Shown here: piece by piece, positions 36,616 through 45,166 of the stretch | Layout of the letters: the number at the start of each line of letters is the position of its first letter | How positions within the stretch are numbered: position 1 is the first letter of the stretch | Origin: Mycoplasmatota bacterium | GTDB lineage: Bacteria; Bacillota_I; Bacilli_A; Haloplasmatales; Haloplasmataceae | Assembly: GCA_018394295.1 (NCBI GenBank) | Contig: CP074573.1 | Location: 2,549,156-2,613,155, forward strand | Direction: 5' to 3' | DNA length: 64,000 nt | Notes under the pieces: generated by a model | What the model was told of the DNA's origin: nothing | What the model saw: only the letters and a program-made list of their open reading frames with translations | The model's database searches: none | Made by a program: the position numbers and the translations under genes

Positions 36616-36888
36616 TTAATCCTCTTCAGAATCATCATTCAAACTTTTCATTAAATCATTAACATTATCAAATGGACCAATTGTATATTTGGCGATATCT
36701 TCTCTTAGAACTTTTATTTCTTCTTCTAACTGTATAATATATTCTTTAGGATAAACTACTACAGGTTGTAGTTTTATAACACCATTTTCAATACATACCT
36801 CAAATTTATCTCCCTCAACCAATCCTAAATTACATACAATTTCCTTTGGTAATGTTATTTGAGATTTCTTTCTTAATTCAATGATCAT
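36616..36888 (-). CDS. AbrB/SpoVT-type antitoxin
   Basis: A 90-residue protein with an N-terminal SpoVT-AbrB DNA-binding domain (ELRKKSQITLPKEIVCNLGL, then GDKFEVCIENGVIKLQP) and an acidic C-terminal tail (NDLMKSLNDDSEED) that should wrap the toxin. AbrB-type antitoxins with RelE-type toxins are less usual than with MazF or VapC. An ideal AAGGAG site precedes the ATG and an operator palindrome covers its promoter. Confidence 0.88.
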   Translation of the reverse strand: MIIELRKKSQITLPKEIVCNLGLVEGDKFEVCIENGVIKLQPVVVYPKEYIIQLEEEIKVLREDIAKYTIGPFDNVNDLMKSLNDDSEED

Positions 36889-36903
36889 AACACTTTCTCC
36901 TTA

Positions 36904-36958
36904 GTTAGAATTTCCTACTTTCTAACCATTATTATATGCATAATAGTTAGAAAAATCA
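36904..36958 (-). promoter_or_regulatory. Promoter and operator of the toxin-antitoxin operon
   Basis: On the minus strand TTGATT, 17 nt and TATAAT form a promoter. TTTCTAAC (36919-36926) and GTTAGAAA (36946-36953) with inner ATTAT/ATAAT arms make a palindrome over the -10 and spacer, and a third GTTAGAA lies at 36904-36910. Autorepression by the AbrB-type antitoxin is likely. Confidence 0.75.
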
Positions 36959-37060
36959 ATGTAATTTATACATCTAAACAAAATAACCAATAAATTTTTT
37001 AAAGTATAACTACTATTTAACATCTTATTTTTACATAATGATTTATTCATGATGTTTTAT

Positions 37061-37073
37061 GATAATCATTATC
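37061..37073. promoter_or_regulatory. Fur-box-like palindrome
   Basis: GATAATCATTATC is a perfect palindrome around one base and matches the core of Fur-type operators. It lies downstream of the importer operon's last gene and 170 nt upstream of the antitoxin start, so its target is not clear. Confidence 0.4.
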
Positions 37074-37134
37074 TTAATTTTAAACTATTTAATTTATTTT
37101 TAGACAGATTAGATACTATTTTTATTAACTTTTT

Positions 37135-37902
37135 CTACACTCCTAGAAAATAATATGTATCATCAGTCGATTGAATTTTCTCAAAAGGCATATCAAATAT
37201 CTTCTTAAGATTCTTCTGATTGATTATTTCTATTGATTTACCATGACTAATGACTTCACCATCTTTTAATAAAATAGTGTAATCACAATACTTCTTAATT
37301 AAATTAGGATCATGTAGTGAAATGATAATTGCTTTTTTATATAATTTACTAATTTCTTTAATTTTATCAAGTACATGTCGTTGATTTTTCAAATCAAGAT
37401 TAGATACTGGTTCATCCATTATAATAAACTCTGTATTTTGAATGAGTGCTCTTGCGATTAACACCATTTGTAGTTCTCCACCACTTAAAGAGGATAAGTT
37501 ATTTTCTTTTAAATGGGATAACTGCATTTGATTAAGCAACTCTAAAGCTTCTAGTTCATGATTCTTACTAGGTTTTTCAAATAACTTCATAAAGGGATTA
37601 AATCCCATTAAAATGAAGTCTAAAACAGTAACATCATAACTAATAGATAAGTTTTGAGGAACATAAGCAATATATTTTGAAATTTCATCGACTTTATAAT
37701 CTAATTTGTTCTTTTCATTTATTGATACCATTCCTTGGTCTTCTTTTAATAAACCTAAAATTAGTTTTAATAATGTCGTTTTCCCCGAACCATTTAATCC
37801 TAACAGTCCATATATTTTTCCTTTTTCAAAATGTAAATTAATATTTCTTAAGACCTTTTTATCCTTGTACGAAAAACATAAATCTTCTATATCTATCCCC
37901 AT
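37135..37902 (-). CDS. ABC transporter ATP-binding protein (FecE-type)
   Basis: A 255-residue ATPase for a class II importer. Walker A GLNGSGKTTLL, the signature LSGGELQMVLIARAL, Walker B EFIIMDEPVSNLD and the switch His in ISLHDPN are intact. It powers uptake through the permease encoded 11 nt upstream. Relatives move ferric siderophores, haem, cobalamin or molybdate/tungstate; the ATPase does not reveal which. Last gene of a four-gene operon. Confidence 0.93.
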   Translation of the reverse strand: MGIDIEDLCFSYKDKKVLRNINLHFEKGKIYGLLGLNGSGKTTLLKLILGLLKEDQGMVSINEKNKLDYKVDEISKYIAYVPQNLSISYDVTVLDFILMGFNPFMKLFEKPSKNHELEALELLNQMQLSHLKENNLSSLSGGELQMVLIARALIQNTEFIIMDEPVSNLDLKNQRHVLDKIKEISKLYKKAIIISLHDPNLIKKYCDYTILLKDGEVISHGKSIEIINQKNLKKIFDMPFEKIQSTDDTYYFLGV

Positions 37903-37913
37903 GATTACATCTC

Positions 37914-38924
37914 CTAGATGGTTTTTTTAACTATAATTAAATATCCCAAAATAGGTGCTCCTATTAGGGATGTAAGTATTCCAATTGGTATTTCTGATGG
38001 TGTTAAGCTCCTAGCGACTGTATCTATAAGTACTAGAGAAATTGCACCTATTAGACCAGTATAAATCGTTAATCCTTTATCATTTTTAAAGATGAGTCGT
38101 GAAATATGAGGTATGATAAGCGCTACCCAACCAATGACACCGGATATACTTACACAAATAGCTACCATAAATGAGGTTAATATTAAAATACTATTTCTTA
38201 ATCTAGAAACATTAATCCCCATGGTTTTAGCTAAATCCTCATCCATTGATAATATACTAATTTTATAACTAAGTTTTTGAAAAATATAACCTAATAAAAG
38301 CACTAATAATAAACAAAATAAAGTGTTTGACCAATTTGCCTTATAAAGACCTCCCATCGTCCAAAATACGATTGAAGGCAACTGTTGATAAGGGTCAGCT
38401 AAATACTTAACTGCTGACAATAGTGAAGAAAAAAAAGCTGATACAATAATTCCTGATAAAACTAAATATAATATATTATCATTTTTAGATATTTTCTTAA
38501 TCATATAAGCAATCAACACAGCCAATAACCCAAATATAAAACTAAATAATTGAATTGAATGTGGTATATTAAAAGCAAGTATCATTGCTAGTGCAGCTCC
38601 AAAACTAGCACCTGAAGAAACACCAAGAATATCAGGTGATGCGATTGGATTTTTAAAAATCTGTTGGAATATTAATCCCGCTATTGAAAGAGCAGCACCT
38701 ATTGAGATAGCTAAAATAATTCTTGGTAGTCTAATACCAAATATGATTGTAAATGAAGGGGTAGCATATTCACCCGTTTTAAAATAATCTAATAACTGTG
38801 GAAAAAAGTAAATAAAGTCATTGATATTTAAACGAAATCTTCCTGATAAAATAGATATGATCAAACTTACTATAAATAATAGACAAAGTATGGCTTTATG
38901 ATTTAATTTGAGTATTTTCCTCAA
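37914..38924 (-). CDS. ABC transporter permease (FecCD family)
   Basis: A 336-residue permease with nine to ten membrane segments. The FecCD motifs RLPRIILAISIGAALSIAGL and GVSSGASFGAALAMI are present, together with the cytoplasmic coupling sequence near GVIGWVALIIPHISRLIF. It overlaps the substrate-binding gene by 4 nt (ATGA), implying coupled translation. Confidence 0.93.
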   Translation of the reverse strand: MRKILKLNHKAILCLLFIVSLIISILSGRFRLNINDFIYFFPQLLDYFKTGEYATPSFTIIFGIRLPRIILAISIGAALSIAGLIFQQIFKNPIASPDILGVSSGASFGAALAMILAFNIPHSIQLFSFIFGLLAVLIAYMIKKISKNDNILYLVLSGIIVSAFFSSLLSAVKYLADPYQQLPSIVFWTMGGLYKANWSNTLFCLLLVLLLGYIFQKLSYKISILSMDEDLAKTMGINVSRLRNSILILTSFMVAICVSISGVIGWVALIIPHISRLIFKNDKGLTIYTGLIGAISLVLIDTVARSLTPSEIPIGILTSLIGAPILGYLIIVKKTI

Positions 38925-39889
38925 AATGTTCCACCTAACTCTTCAAATGTTTGACCATAAAATTTGGTATAAAAATCATTTGTTTCTTTCATTAAATCAA
39001 TATCAGTAAATTTATCAGGATATAATGTTTTTCCCATCCATAATATTCCTAAAATACTTGATGGTTTAGGCAAATCCCATGAATCAATATTAGATGGAAT
39101 TTCATATACTTGTCCTTCATTAATTGCTTTAATAGAACTTAATAATTGATTATCTAGTATACTAGTAACATTATCAGGACTATAATTTACGGTTATAATA
39201 ACATCAGGATTCCAATTAACTAATTGTTCAACAGATATTTCATTCCATCCCCCAACTAAATATTCAGCAAAATCATATCCTCCTGCTAGAGTAATTATTT
39301 CATGTTGATAAAAACTACCTGAACAGGTAGATAATACCCCTCTAGCACCAGCTAAATAAATATTCTTTTTATTAATAATATCCTTAACTCTGTTTATAAC
39401 ATCATCTAGTTTGGTATTCATATAGGCAATTAACTCATTTGCTTCTTTCTCTTTTCCGATTGCTTTACCTACCATAAAAATATCATGTTTTAAAAGGTCC
39501 ATTGTTTCTGGATTAATCTTAACAACCTTTATTCCCTTGTGTTCAAGTTGCTCCATGGTATCATCTGAGTCATTTGTTGGATATAGGATTACAACATCTG
39601 GGTTTAGACTAATAATTTGCTCAATATTGATCCCATTTTTCTTACTTCCTATCCCTATTAACTCATGTTTAGGATGTAATTTTTTAAGTAAATCACTTTT
39701 AATACTATTATCATCAACCGCAACTAAATTATCCTTACCTGATAATGATAAAACCATATCAGTAGCTGGTGAATAAGTTGTCACTATTCTAATTTCAGAT
39801 TCTTGATGATTTTTTTCATTGTTAACACAGCCTGTAGTAAAAACTAAAAAAACAATTAAAAAGAAAAAAACAATAATTCTACACCTCAT
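38921..39889 (-). CDS. ABC transporter substrate-binding lipoprotein (FecB/BtuF type)
   Basis: A 322-residue class III binding protein with a signal peptide and lipobox FTTGC, cleaved before Cys-21. The two lobes contain TTYSPATDMVLSL and LNPDVVILYP in the first, and STCSGSFYQHEIITLAGGYDFAEYL and WNPDVIITVNYSP in the second. The residues SWDLPKPSSILGILWMGK near the end are shared with relatives in anaerobes and archaea. The ligand could be iron, a corrinoid or an oxyanion; this cannot be settled here. Confidence 0.9.
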   Translation of the reverse strand: MRCRIIVFFFLIVFLVFTTGCVNNEKNHQESEIRIVTTYSPATDMVLSLSGKDNLVAVDDNSIKSDLLKKLHPKHELIGIGSKKNGINIEQIISLNPDVVILYPTNDSDDTMEQLEHKGIKVVKINPETMDLLKHDIFMVGKAIGKEKEANELIAYMNTKLDDVINRVKDIINKKNIYLAGARGVLSTCSGSFYQHEIITLAGGYDFAEYLVGGWNEISVEQLVNWNPDVIITVNYSPDNVTSILDNQLLSSIKAINEGQVYEIPSNIDSWDLPKPSSILGILWMGKTLYPDKFTDIDLMKETNDFYTKFYGQTFEELGGTF

Positions 39890-40421
39890 ACTTATCCCTC
39901 CAAATATGGCGAATTTGATTTTTAATTTTATCCCTATTATCTTTTGTTACTTCAATCACAACAACATCTTTACGTATTTTTATACTTTCTAAGAAAGGAT
40001 TGTTTTTCTTTTTTAATACCCCTAAAACACACAATTTAGCATCTAAAATTTCAAATACTTTTTCCTTAAATTTATCTGCTTTTAATTCAAAGAAACCTAA
40101 CTCATCTAATCTGACTAAATCACTATTACTATCAATTGCGTGATTTAAAATCTCTACACCTCGTGTGTTAAAAGCCTCTGTTATGCCTTCATTTTTTCTC
40201 CCATTTGGAAAAAGTTTATTAATACCAACTAAAGTAAAATCCTCTTTAGGATATAATTGATCCTCTAAGTAATACCCTAATAAACAATTGTTTTTCATTA
40301 ATTCTTTTGTTTTAAATCCCGAAATCCTCTTATATATCTCTTTATTTTCTTTTATGTACTCATCAATAATCGTACTTTTGCCCACATTAATATCACCTGT
40401 TAAAAATATATTACTTATCAA
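39879..40421 (-). CDS. THEP1-like nucleoside triphosphatase
   Basis: A 180-residue P-loop NTPase of the THEP1/NTPase_1 family. FLTGDINVGKSTIID is the Walker A motif, GFKTKEL a conserved strand and LVRLDELGFFEL the Walker B region. The TTG at 40421 follows GAGGTGGAG by a few nt and gives the usual MxxNIFLTGD start; an ATG four codons upstream overlaps that site. It heads the importer operon and overlaps the binding-protein gene by 11 nt. Why an NTPase of this type is tied to a FecBCDE importer is unknown. Confidence 0.82.
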   Translation of the reverse strand: MISNIFLTGDINVGKSTIIDEYIKENKEIYKRISGFKTKELMKNNCLLGYYLEDQLYPKEDFTLVGINKLFPNGRKNEGITEAFNTRGVEILNHAIDSNSDLVRLDELGFFELKADKFKEKVFEILDAKLCVLGVLKKKNNPFLESIKIRKDVVVIEVTKDNRDKIKNQIRHIWRDKYEV

Positions 40422-40530
40422 TCTCCACCTCATTAATTAGATTTTTAATATTATCTTTAGTTATTATTATACTTTTTTCTATTCATATTGTAAATAATGT
40501 ATTTATATTAATACTTATTGCTTTTTTCAT

Positions 40531-40568
40531 AAAAAAAGCTTTCCACAATTTAGGAAAACTTTTTTAAC
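40531..40568 (-). terminator. Rho-independent terminator downstream of the hydrogenase-like gene
   Basis: AAAAGCTTTCC and GGAAAACTTTT form an imperfect stem with A7 and T6 runs, just after the stop at 40585 on the minus strand. Confidence 0.8.
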
Positions 40569-40584
40569 ATTATTTAATTCATTA

Positions 40585-41814
40585 TTATGTAAAATGACGA
40601 GTAAAGATCTCATTATCTTCTAATAGTTCATCAATTGTATGAATATCTAAACGGTGTAGGAGTTCTATCACATATGGGTTATCAATTGGTGTTTTATATA
40701 AGGATTCATCGGCATAATTTCTAACTTTTTCTGTTGCTACTTCTTTATCGATGATTGCTCTTGGTCCACCGACACATCCTCCAACACAACCCATTCCTTC
40801 TAAGAAATTGGCCTCTATTTTACCTTCCTTAATATTATTTAATAATGCTTTACACTCTAGAATACCATTGGCTTGTATAGCTTTAACTTGAATTGGTTTT
40901 TCTGGATTAATTCTCTTAACAGCTAATCTTACTGCTTCACTAACACCACTTGTTATCGCATAAATTCTACCTGCACTAGAAGAATGTTCTCTTAAATCAC
41001 TTTTTAAGTTTTCCACATTTACATTAGCAGCTTCGAAGATTGCTTTTACTTCTTGGAAGGTTAGTACAATGTCAACAGCTTCACTGATATCCGGTTCTTT
41101 AGCCTCTGCCTTTTTAGCTAGACATGGTCCTACAAAAACAATAACTGCATTGGGAATTATTTTTTTTACCACTCTACCTGTAGCAACCATTGGTGACACA
41201 GCTTTTGGTACATGGCTAAGTAAATCAGGATAAATTTTTCTAATCATATTAATCCATATAGGGCAACAACAACTTGTTAATTGAAAATCTTCTTCATCAT
41301 TTATTTCTTTATCAAACTCTAAAGCTTCCTTTAATGTTAAGATATCGGCAAATAAAGACACCTCAACCATCCCAGCAAAACCTAACTGTTTAAAAGCATT
41401 ACGTAGTTGTCCATCACTAATCATATCAAATTGACTTAAAAAAGCAGGGGCAATTATCGCATAAACAGGTCTAGATCCTTCATAAATGGCTTCCAACACA
41501 GCCATAATGTCCTTTGATGCGAATAATTTATCAATATTTTTTACATCAAAGCATTCCTTACATTTTTGATCCTTGAATTCAAATACATTCTGATTATTTT
41601 CATCTTGACTCAAATGTTTAAAGAAACATTCAATAAAAGGCTTTCCTTCTACACAACAGTCATTACTACACTGCCACTTTTTTATTGATAAATCAGGTTC
41701 TAAAATACACTCTAGATGATAAGGGTCATATTGTAATTTTTCTAAATCCTCATCTCTTTCTTTTGTTTCAGATGAAGCAACAACCTTTTTATATAATTCT
41801 TCAAAAGTAAGCAT
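40585..41814 (-). CDS. Divergent [FeFe]-hydrogenase-like protein
   Basis: A 409-residue protein built around an [FeFe]-hydrogenase large domain. The three H-cluster loops are changed from the prototype: TSCCCPIWIN (usually TSCCPAW), VGPCLAKKAEA (usually PCxAKK) and EGMGCVGGCVGGPRA (usually ExMACPGGCxxGGG). The cysteines that ligate the H cluster are still present. The N-terminal 110 residues hold CSNDCCVEG and CKECFD motifs instead of ordinary 2[4Fe-4S] ferredoxin repeats. It fits the putative sensory or unassigned hydrogenase groups rather than a fermentative HydA. No maturases are in the window. Confidence 0.85.
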   Translation of the reverse strand: MLTFEELYKKVVASSETKERDEDLEKLQYDPYHLECILEPDLSIKKWQCSNDCCVEGKPFIECFFKHLSQDENNQNVFEFKDQKCKECFDVKNIDKLFASKDIMAVLEAIYEGSRPVYAIIAPAFLSQFDMISDGQLRNAFKQLGFAGMVEVSLFADILTLKEALEFDKEINDEEDFQLTSCCCPIWINMIRKIYPDLLSHVPKAVSPMVATGRVVKKIIPNAVIVFVGPCLAKKAEAKEPDISEAVDIVLTFQEVKAIFEAANVNVENLKSDLREHSSSAGRIYAITSGVSEAVRLAVKRINPEKPIQVKAIQANGILECKALLNNIKEGKIEANFLEGMGCVGGCVGGPRAIIDKEVATEKVRNYADESLYKTPIDNPYVIELLHRLDIHTIDELLEDNEIFTRHFT

Positions 41815-41869
41815 CTAATCATTCCTTATCTTTTAATATTCTTATTATTTTAATTTTTAATATTTTTAT

Positions 41870-42766
41870 TTACCTGTCTTTTAAATATTTCATTACTTCT
41901 AAAACAGCTAAATCTTTTTTCTTCGCTTCTACCATTACATCAACATTCATCTTACCAGATATCTTTTTTATTATTTCACAATCTTCATGAGTTATATAAT
42001 CATGATGCCTTCTATCTTTATTACAGGTTTTTCCTGAACTAATATGAATTTTAGGCGTTAAACCAGACCATGATTTTTTTATCGTATCAATTTGATTATT
42101 GGTGAGGGGTTTATCGACTAAACATCTATGATGGTGTAAATCAAGTACAATTGGGATACCTGTTCTATGATATATATCAATCACATCTGAAATGGTAAAA
42201 GACTTATCATCGTTTTCAATTCTTAAATACCTTTTTATTTTTGAATCTAACAATTGATATTGATTAATAAATCGCTCTATGGCTTCAATTTTATTACCTC
42301 CTACGCCACCTACATGTAGAATCATATCCTGCCCACTTATTTTTTCTAATATTTCACTATGATACTTCAAATAGTCGATACTAAATTTAACAACTTCAGA
42401 TCTTTTACTATTTAGTACAGTATATTGGTCTGGATGCATAGAAATTCGTAATTTTTGTTTTTCAACAATTGTTTTAATCTTCTTCAATTTTTCTAATATT
42501 TCGCTGTCTTCATACCATCGCCATGTAAAATCCTTCAACAAGTCAGGGTGAGTCACAAGTGGCATTAAATCACTTGATACCCGGTACATGTATATACCAT
42601 TTTCAACATTCCATTCTAAAATATCATAGGTTAAGTCTAAGTTATTAATTATTACATTTCTTAAATAATCAATACCATAGTTATAAACTGATTTAAGCCG
42701 ACAACTTTTAAATGTTCTTGGTCTTAAGTTTTCATTAATACAGGCATAGCCAACTTTATTTATCAT
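41870..42766 (-). CDS. uvsE: UV damage endonuclease
   Basis: UvsE/UvdE nicks DNA 5' to UV photoproducts, independent of UvrABC. The 298-residue TIM-barrel metal enzyme starts with VGYACINENLRPRTFKSC and carries RISMHPDQYTVLNS, LHVGGVGGNK, RIENDDKSF and VLDLHHHRC, the metal-binding strands. It lies 14 nt after azoR on the same transcript. With the splB relative nearby it suggests a local set of spore or UV repair genes. Confidence 0.95.
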   Translation of the reverse strand: MINKVGYACINENLRPRTFKSCRLKSVYNYGIDYLRNVIINNLDLTYDILEWNVENGIYMYRVSSDLMPLVTHPDLLKDFTWRWYEDSEILEKLKKIKTIVEKQKLRISMHPDQYTVLNSKRSEVVKFSIDYLKYHSEILEKISGQDMILHVGGVGGNKIEAIERFINQYQLLDSKIKRYLRIENDDKSFTISDVIDIYHRTGIPIVLDLHHHRCLVDKPLTNNQIDTIKKSWSGLTPKIHISSGKTCNKDRRHHDYITHEDCEIIKKISGKMNVDVMVEAKKKDLAVLEVMKYLKDR

Positions 42767-42780
42767 ATTGTACCTTCTAT

Positions 42781-43422
42781 CTATAGTTTAGATACCAAAT
42801 CTTTTGCTTTTTGTTTTCCTCTTTCAATTGCATCATGTTGTTCTTCATCAGTAAATCCTGTTTTATCCACAAGTATCTCATAATAATTTTTAATACCTGT
42901 AAATTTAAATATATCTTTTATATACGTTCCACCATGATTTATTTTTCCTTCTAATAACCAAGGAATCGCTCCACCAGAAGATTGAATATATACCATGGTT
43001 CTTATTTTATCATTTAGAAGACCTCCTATTTCTTCAGGACCAATCTTTACTGTAATCTCATTTTGAATAATACAATCTAAATACTCTTTAAGTCTTGCAG
43101 GAAACATAAGATTCCACATTGGTGCGACTAACACATAAAAATCTGCTTCTTTGAATTCATTGGCTAGTTCAATAATTTTATCAACATCTTTTTTCTCCTT
43201 AGGAGATAAGTTATCATAAGCCTTAGCATCAACTACTGCACTTCTATCATTAAAATACTTATATTGAAGTTTTGGAATACTCATTTCATACAAATCTAAT
43301 TGCTTCACTACAAAATCATCATCTTTTTCAATCAGTGTCCTTATAAACGATCTTCCAACAGTCTTACTCGCAGATAATTTTTCTGGTTTCGAATTACAAG
43401 TAATATACAATAATTTTTTCAT
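42781..43422 (-). CDS. azoR: FMN-dependent NADH-azoreductase / flavodoxin-fold quinone reductase
   Basis: A 213-residue flavodoxin-fold protein of the AzoR family. KLLYITCNSKPEKLSASKTVG binds FMN phosphate, APMWNLMFPARLKEYLDCI (about residues 101-119) is the classical AzoR loop, and YIQSSGGAIPW the second FMN strand. It reduces azo compounds and quinones with NADH. A GAGGTG site precedes the ATG. First gene of the azoR-uvsE pair. Confidence 0.92.
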   Translation of the reverse strand: MKKLLYITCNSKPEKLSASKTVGRSFIRTLIEKDDDFVVKQLDLYEMSIPKLQYKYFNDRSAVVDAKAYDNLSPKEKKDVDKIIELANEFKEADFYVLVAPMWNLMFPARLKEYLDCIIQNEITVKIGPEEIGGLLNDKIRTMVYIQSSGGAIPWLLEGKINHGGTYIKDIFKFTGIKNYYEILVDKTGFTDEEQHDAIERGKQKAKDLVSKL

Positions 43423-43560
43423 ATAAACACCTCAATTTTTATTTGTACTATTGATAGTATTTCACTATGAGGTATTAATAAACCCATTTTATTCTTATTA
43501 ATAATCGTCAAATGATAATTAATATTTCTAAATAGGAAAAAATACTAAAGAGGTGAATAT

Positions 43561-44571
43561 ATGAAATTATTTATACCAGATGCTGCTTATATAGATCCTA
43601 AAGTTCTAAACATAGAAACCGGAAAGAAAACTCTAAAATACCTAGAAAAATTTAATATTCCAATTATTAAATCTAGAAAAGTTACTATTTTAGGAAAGTC
43701 ACCTACAGAGAATTATGCAAAAGCGAAAAAGACTATTTATGTGACCACAAATCAACAAAAAAAATTAAGACCTTGTAAACCATCGGCTGATTACCAATTT
43801 TCATTATCTAGTTCCTGTCCAGGACATTGTGAGTACTGTTATCTACAAACCACTCAAGGTGAAAAACCTTTTATAAAGTTATTTGTAAATATTGATGAAA
43901 TACTTAATGTCATCCAAGAACACATTAATAATAACTTACCGAATATAACCACCTTTGAATCAGGTAGTATTACTGACCCTGTTGCACTTGAACATTTAAC
44001 CGGTAATCTAAAAAAGTGTATTGAATTTTTCGCAGAAAATGATTATGGAAGACTTAGAGTTATCACAAAATATAATAATGTTGACTCCTTTTTATCAATA
44101 AATCATAATAACCATACTAAATTTAGATTTAGTATCAACACAGACTATGTTATTAATACATTTGAACATGGTACTTCTAACTTAGAAGAAAGATTAGAAA
44201 CAGCAAAAAAAATCGCAAATGCAAATTATCCCATTGGTTTTATCATTGCACCTATTATGATTTATGATAACTGGAAATCTGATTATAAAGACTTAATTAA
44301 TGACCTAAAAACTAAGTTAAATAATTATAATGACAAAATAACGTTCGAACTAATCCAACATAGATTCACAAATACTGCCAAGGAATTAATACTTTCAAGA
44401 TTTCCAAATACAAAACTTGACTTAAATGAAGAAAATAGAGTCCTAAAATGGGGACCGTATGGTAAATTCAAACATGTATATCCCAAAGAAAAAAGCAATG
44501 AAATGAAAACATATATCACTCAACTTATTAAGGATAATTTTGAAAATGCAGATATTGAATATTTTACATAA
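43561..44571 (+). CDS. splB: Spore photoproduct lyase-family radical SAM protein
   Basis: SPL repairs the spore photoproduct thymine dimer. The 336-residue protein has the radical SAM triad CPGHCEYC at residues 86-93, preceded by the family N-terminus FIPDAAYIDPKVL, and the downstream FRFSINTDYVINTFEHG and WKSDYKDLI blocks. The residue that donates hydrogen in characterised SPL (Cys-141 in B. subtilis) aligns by eye with Ser-136 here (FESGSITD). Either the enzyme uses another donor or it belongs to a related subfamily. An AGAGGTG site precedes the ATG. Confidence 0.88.
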   Translation: MKLFIPDAAYIDPKVLNIETGKKTLKYLEKFNIPIIKSRKVTILGKSPTENYAKAKKTIYVTTNQQKKLRPCKPSADYQFSLSSSCPGHCEYCYLQTTQGEKPFIKLFVNIDEILNVIQEHINNNLPNITTFESGSITDPVALEHLTGNLKKCIEFFAENDYGRLRVITKYNNVDSFLSINHNNHTKFRFSINTDYVINTFEHGTSNLEERLETAKKIANANYPIGFIIAPIMIYDNWKSDYKDLINDLKTKLNNYNDKITFELIQHRFTNTAKELILSRFPNTKLDLNEENRVLKWGPYGKFKHVYPKEKSNEMKTYITQLIKDNFENADIEYFT

Positions 44572-44603
44572 AAATCTAAACTATTAATATTAACAATTTA
44601 AAT

Positions 44604-44634
44604 GAATAGGATTAAAAAATCCTATTCTTTTTTT
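44604..44634 (+). terminator. Rho-independent terminator of splB
   Basis: GAATAGGATT and AATCCTATTC form a 10-bp stem with a short A loop, followed by a T7 run. Confidence 0.9.
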
Positions 44635-44643
44635 AAAAAAAAG

Positions 44644-44696
44644 GTTGCAATAGTTAACAAAATAACATATAATAGATTTAGTACGAACTTCGTACT
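44644..44696 (+). promoter_or_regulatory. Promoter and MarR operator
   Basis: TTGCAA (44644-44649), a 17-nt spacer and TATAAT (44667-44672) form a promoter. The perfect palindrome AGTACGAACTTCGTACT (44680-44696) lies right at the expected transcription start and is a likely binding site for the MarR protein encoded 18 nt downstream. Confidence 0.82.
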
Positions 44697-44714
44697 ATTA
44701 TAAGGAGATGAATT

Positions 44715-45146
44715 ATGGAAAAAATTAAACACTTGAATCAGCTTTATCACCGTATCATTAATTTAAACTTTAATACTCAGCTCCCAACAGATATGCAAGT
44801 TTTCCTAAAATTGAATCAACTAGACCAAAACATAATGAATATACTATTTGAAACACCGAGTATGACAATGGATGTCTTGCGTAAAATGTTAAATAAATCT
44901 AAAAGTACTATAACAAGTGCACTTAACCGATTAGAAAAACAAGATTTAATTGAACGTAAACAATCTAAAGAAGATAAACGTGTTTTTCATATTATTCTTA
45001 CAAATGATGGAATGAAGTTACAAAAAGCACATCATATGTTTGAATATGTCTTATTTGATAAAATACTATCTTCTTTAGAAAATGAGAGAGAAAAGGAAAC
45101 TTTTTTAGATTTATTAGAAAAAATTATAAAGGAGTTTGAAAAATAA
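44715..45146 (+). CDS. MarR-family transcriptional regulator
   Basis: A 143-residue winged-helix regulator with an N-terminal helix for dimerisation, the recognition region LNKSKSTITSALNRLEKQDLIERKQSKEDKRVFHI and a Glu/Lys-rich C-terminal helix. No cysteine, so not an OhrR-type redox sensor. AAGGAG precedes the ATG. It heads an operon with a 44-residue membrane peptide (20 nt gap) and a GNAT enzyme. Autoregulation through the palindrome at its promoter is likely. Confidence 0.9.
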   Translation: MEKIKHLNQLYHRIINLNFNTQLPTDMQVFLKLNQLDQNIMNILFETPSMTMDVLRKMLNKSKSTITSALNRLEKQDLIERKQSKEDKRVFHIILTNDGMKLQKAHHMFEYVLFDKILSSLENEREKETFLDLLEKIIKEFEK

Positions 45147-45166
45147 AAATGAAAGGGAGGAAAAAA

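Noticed and set aside
37135-40421. Firm assignment of the importer as cobalamin or siderophore uptake
   Set aside because: Family members have several ligands and no riboswitch or biosynthetic neighbour was seen to decide it.
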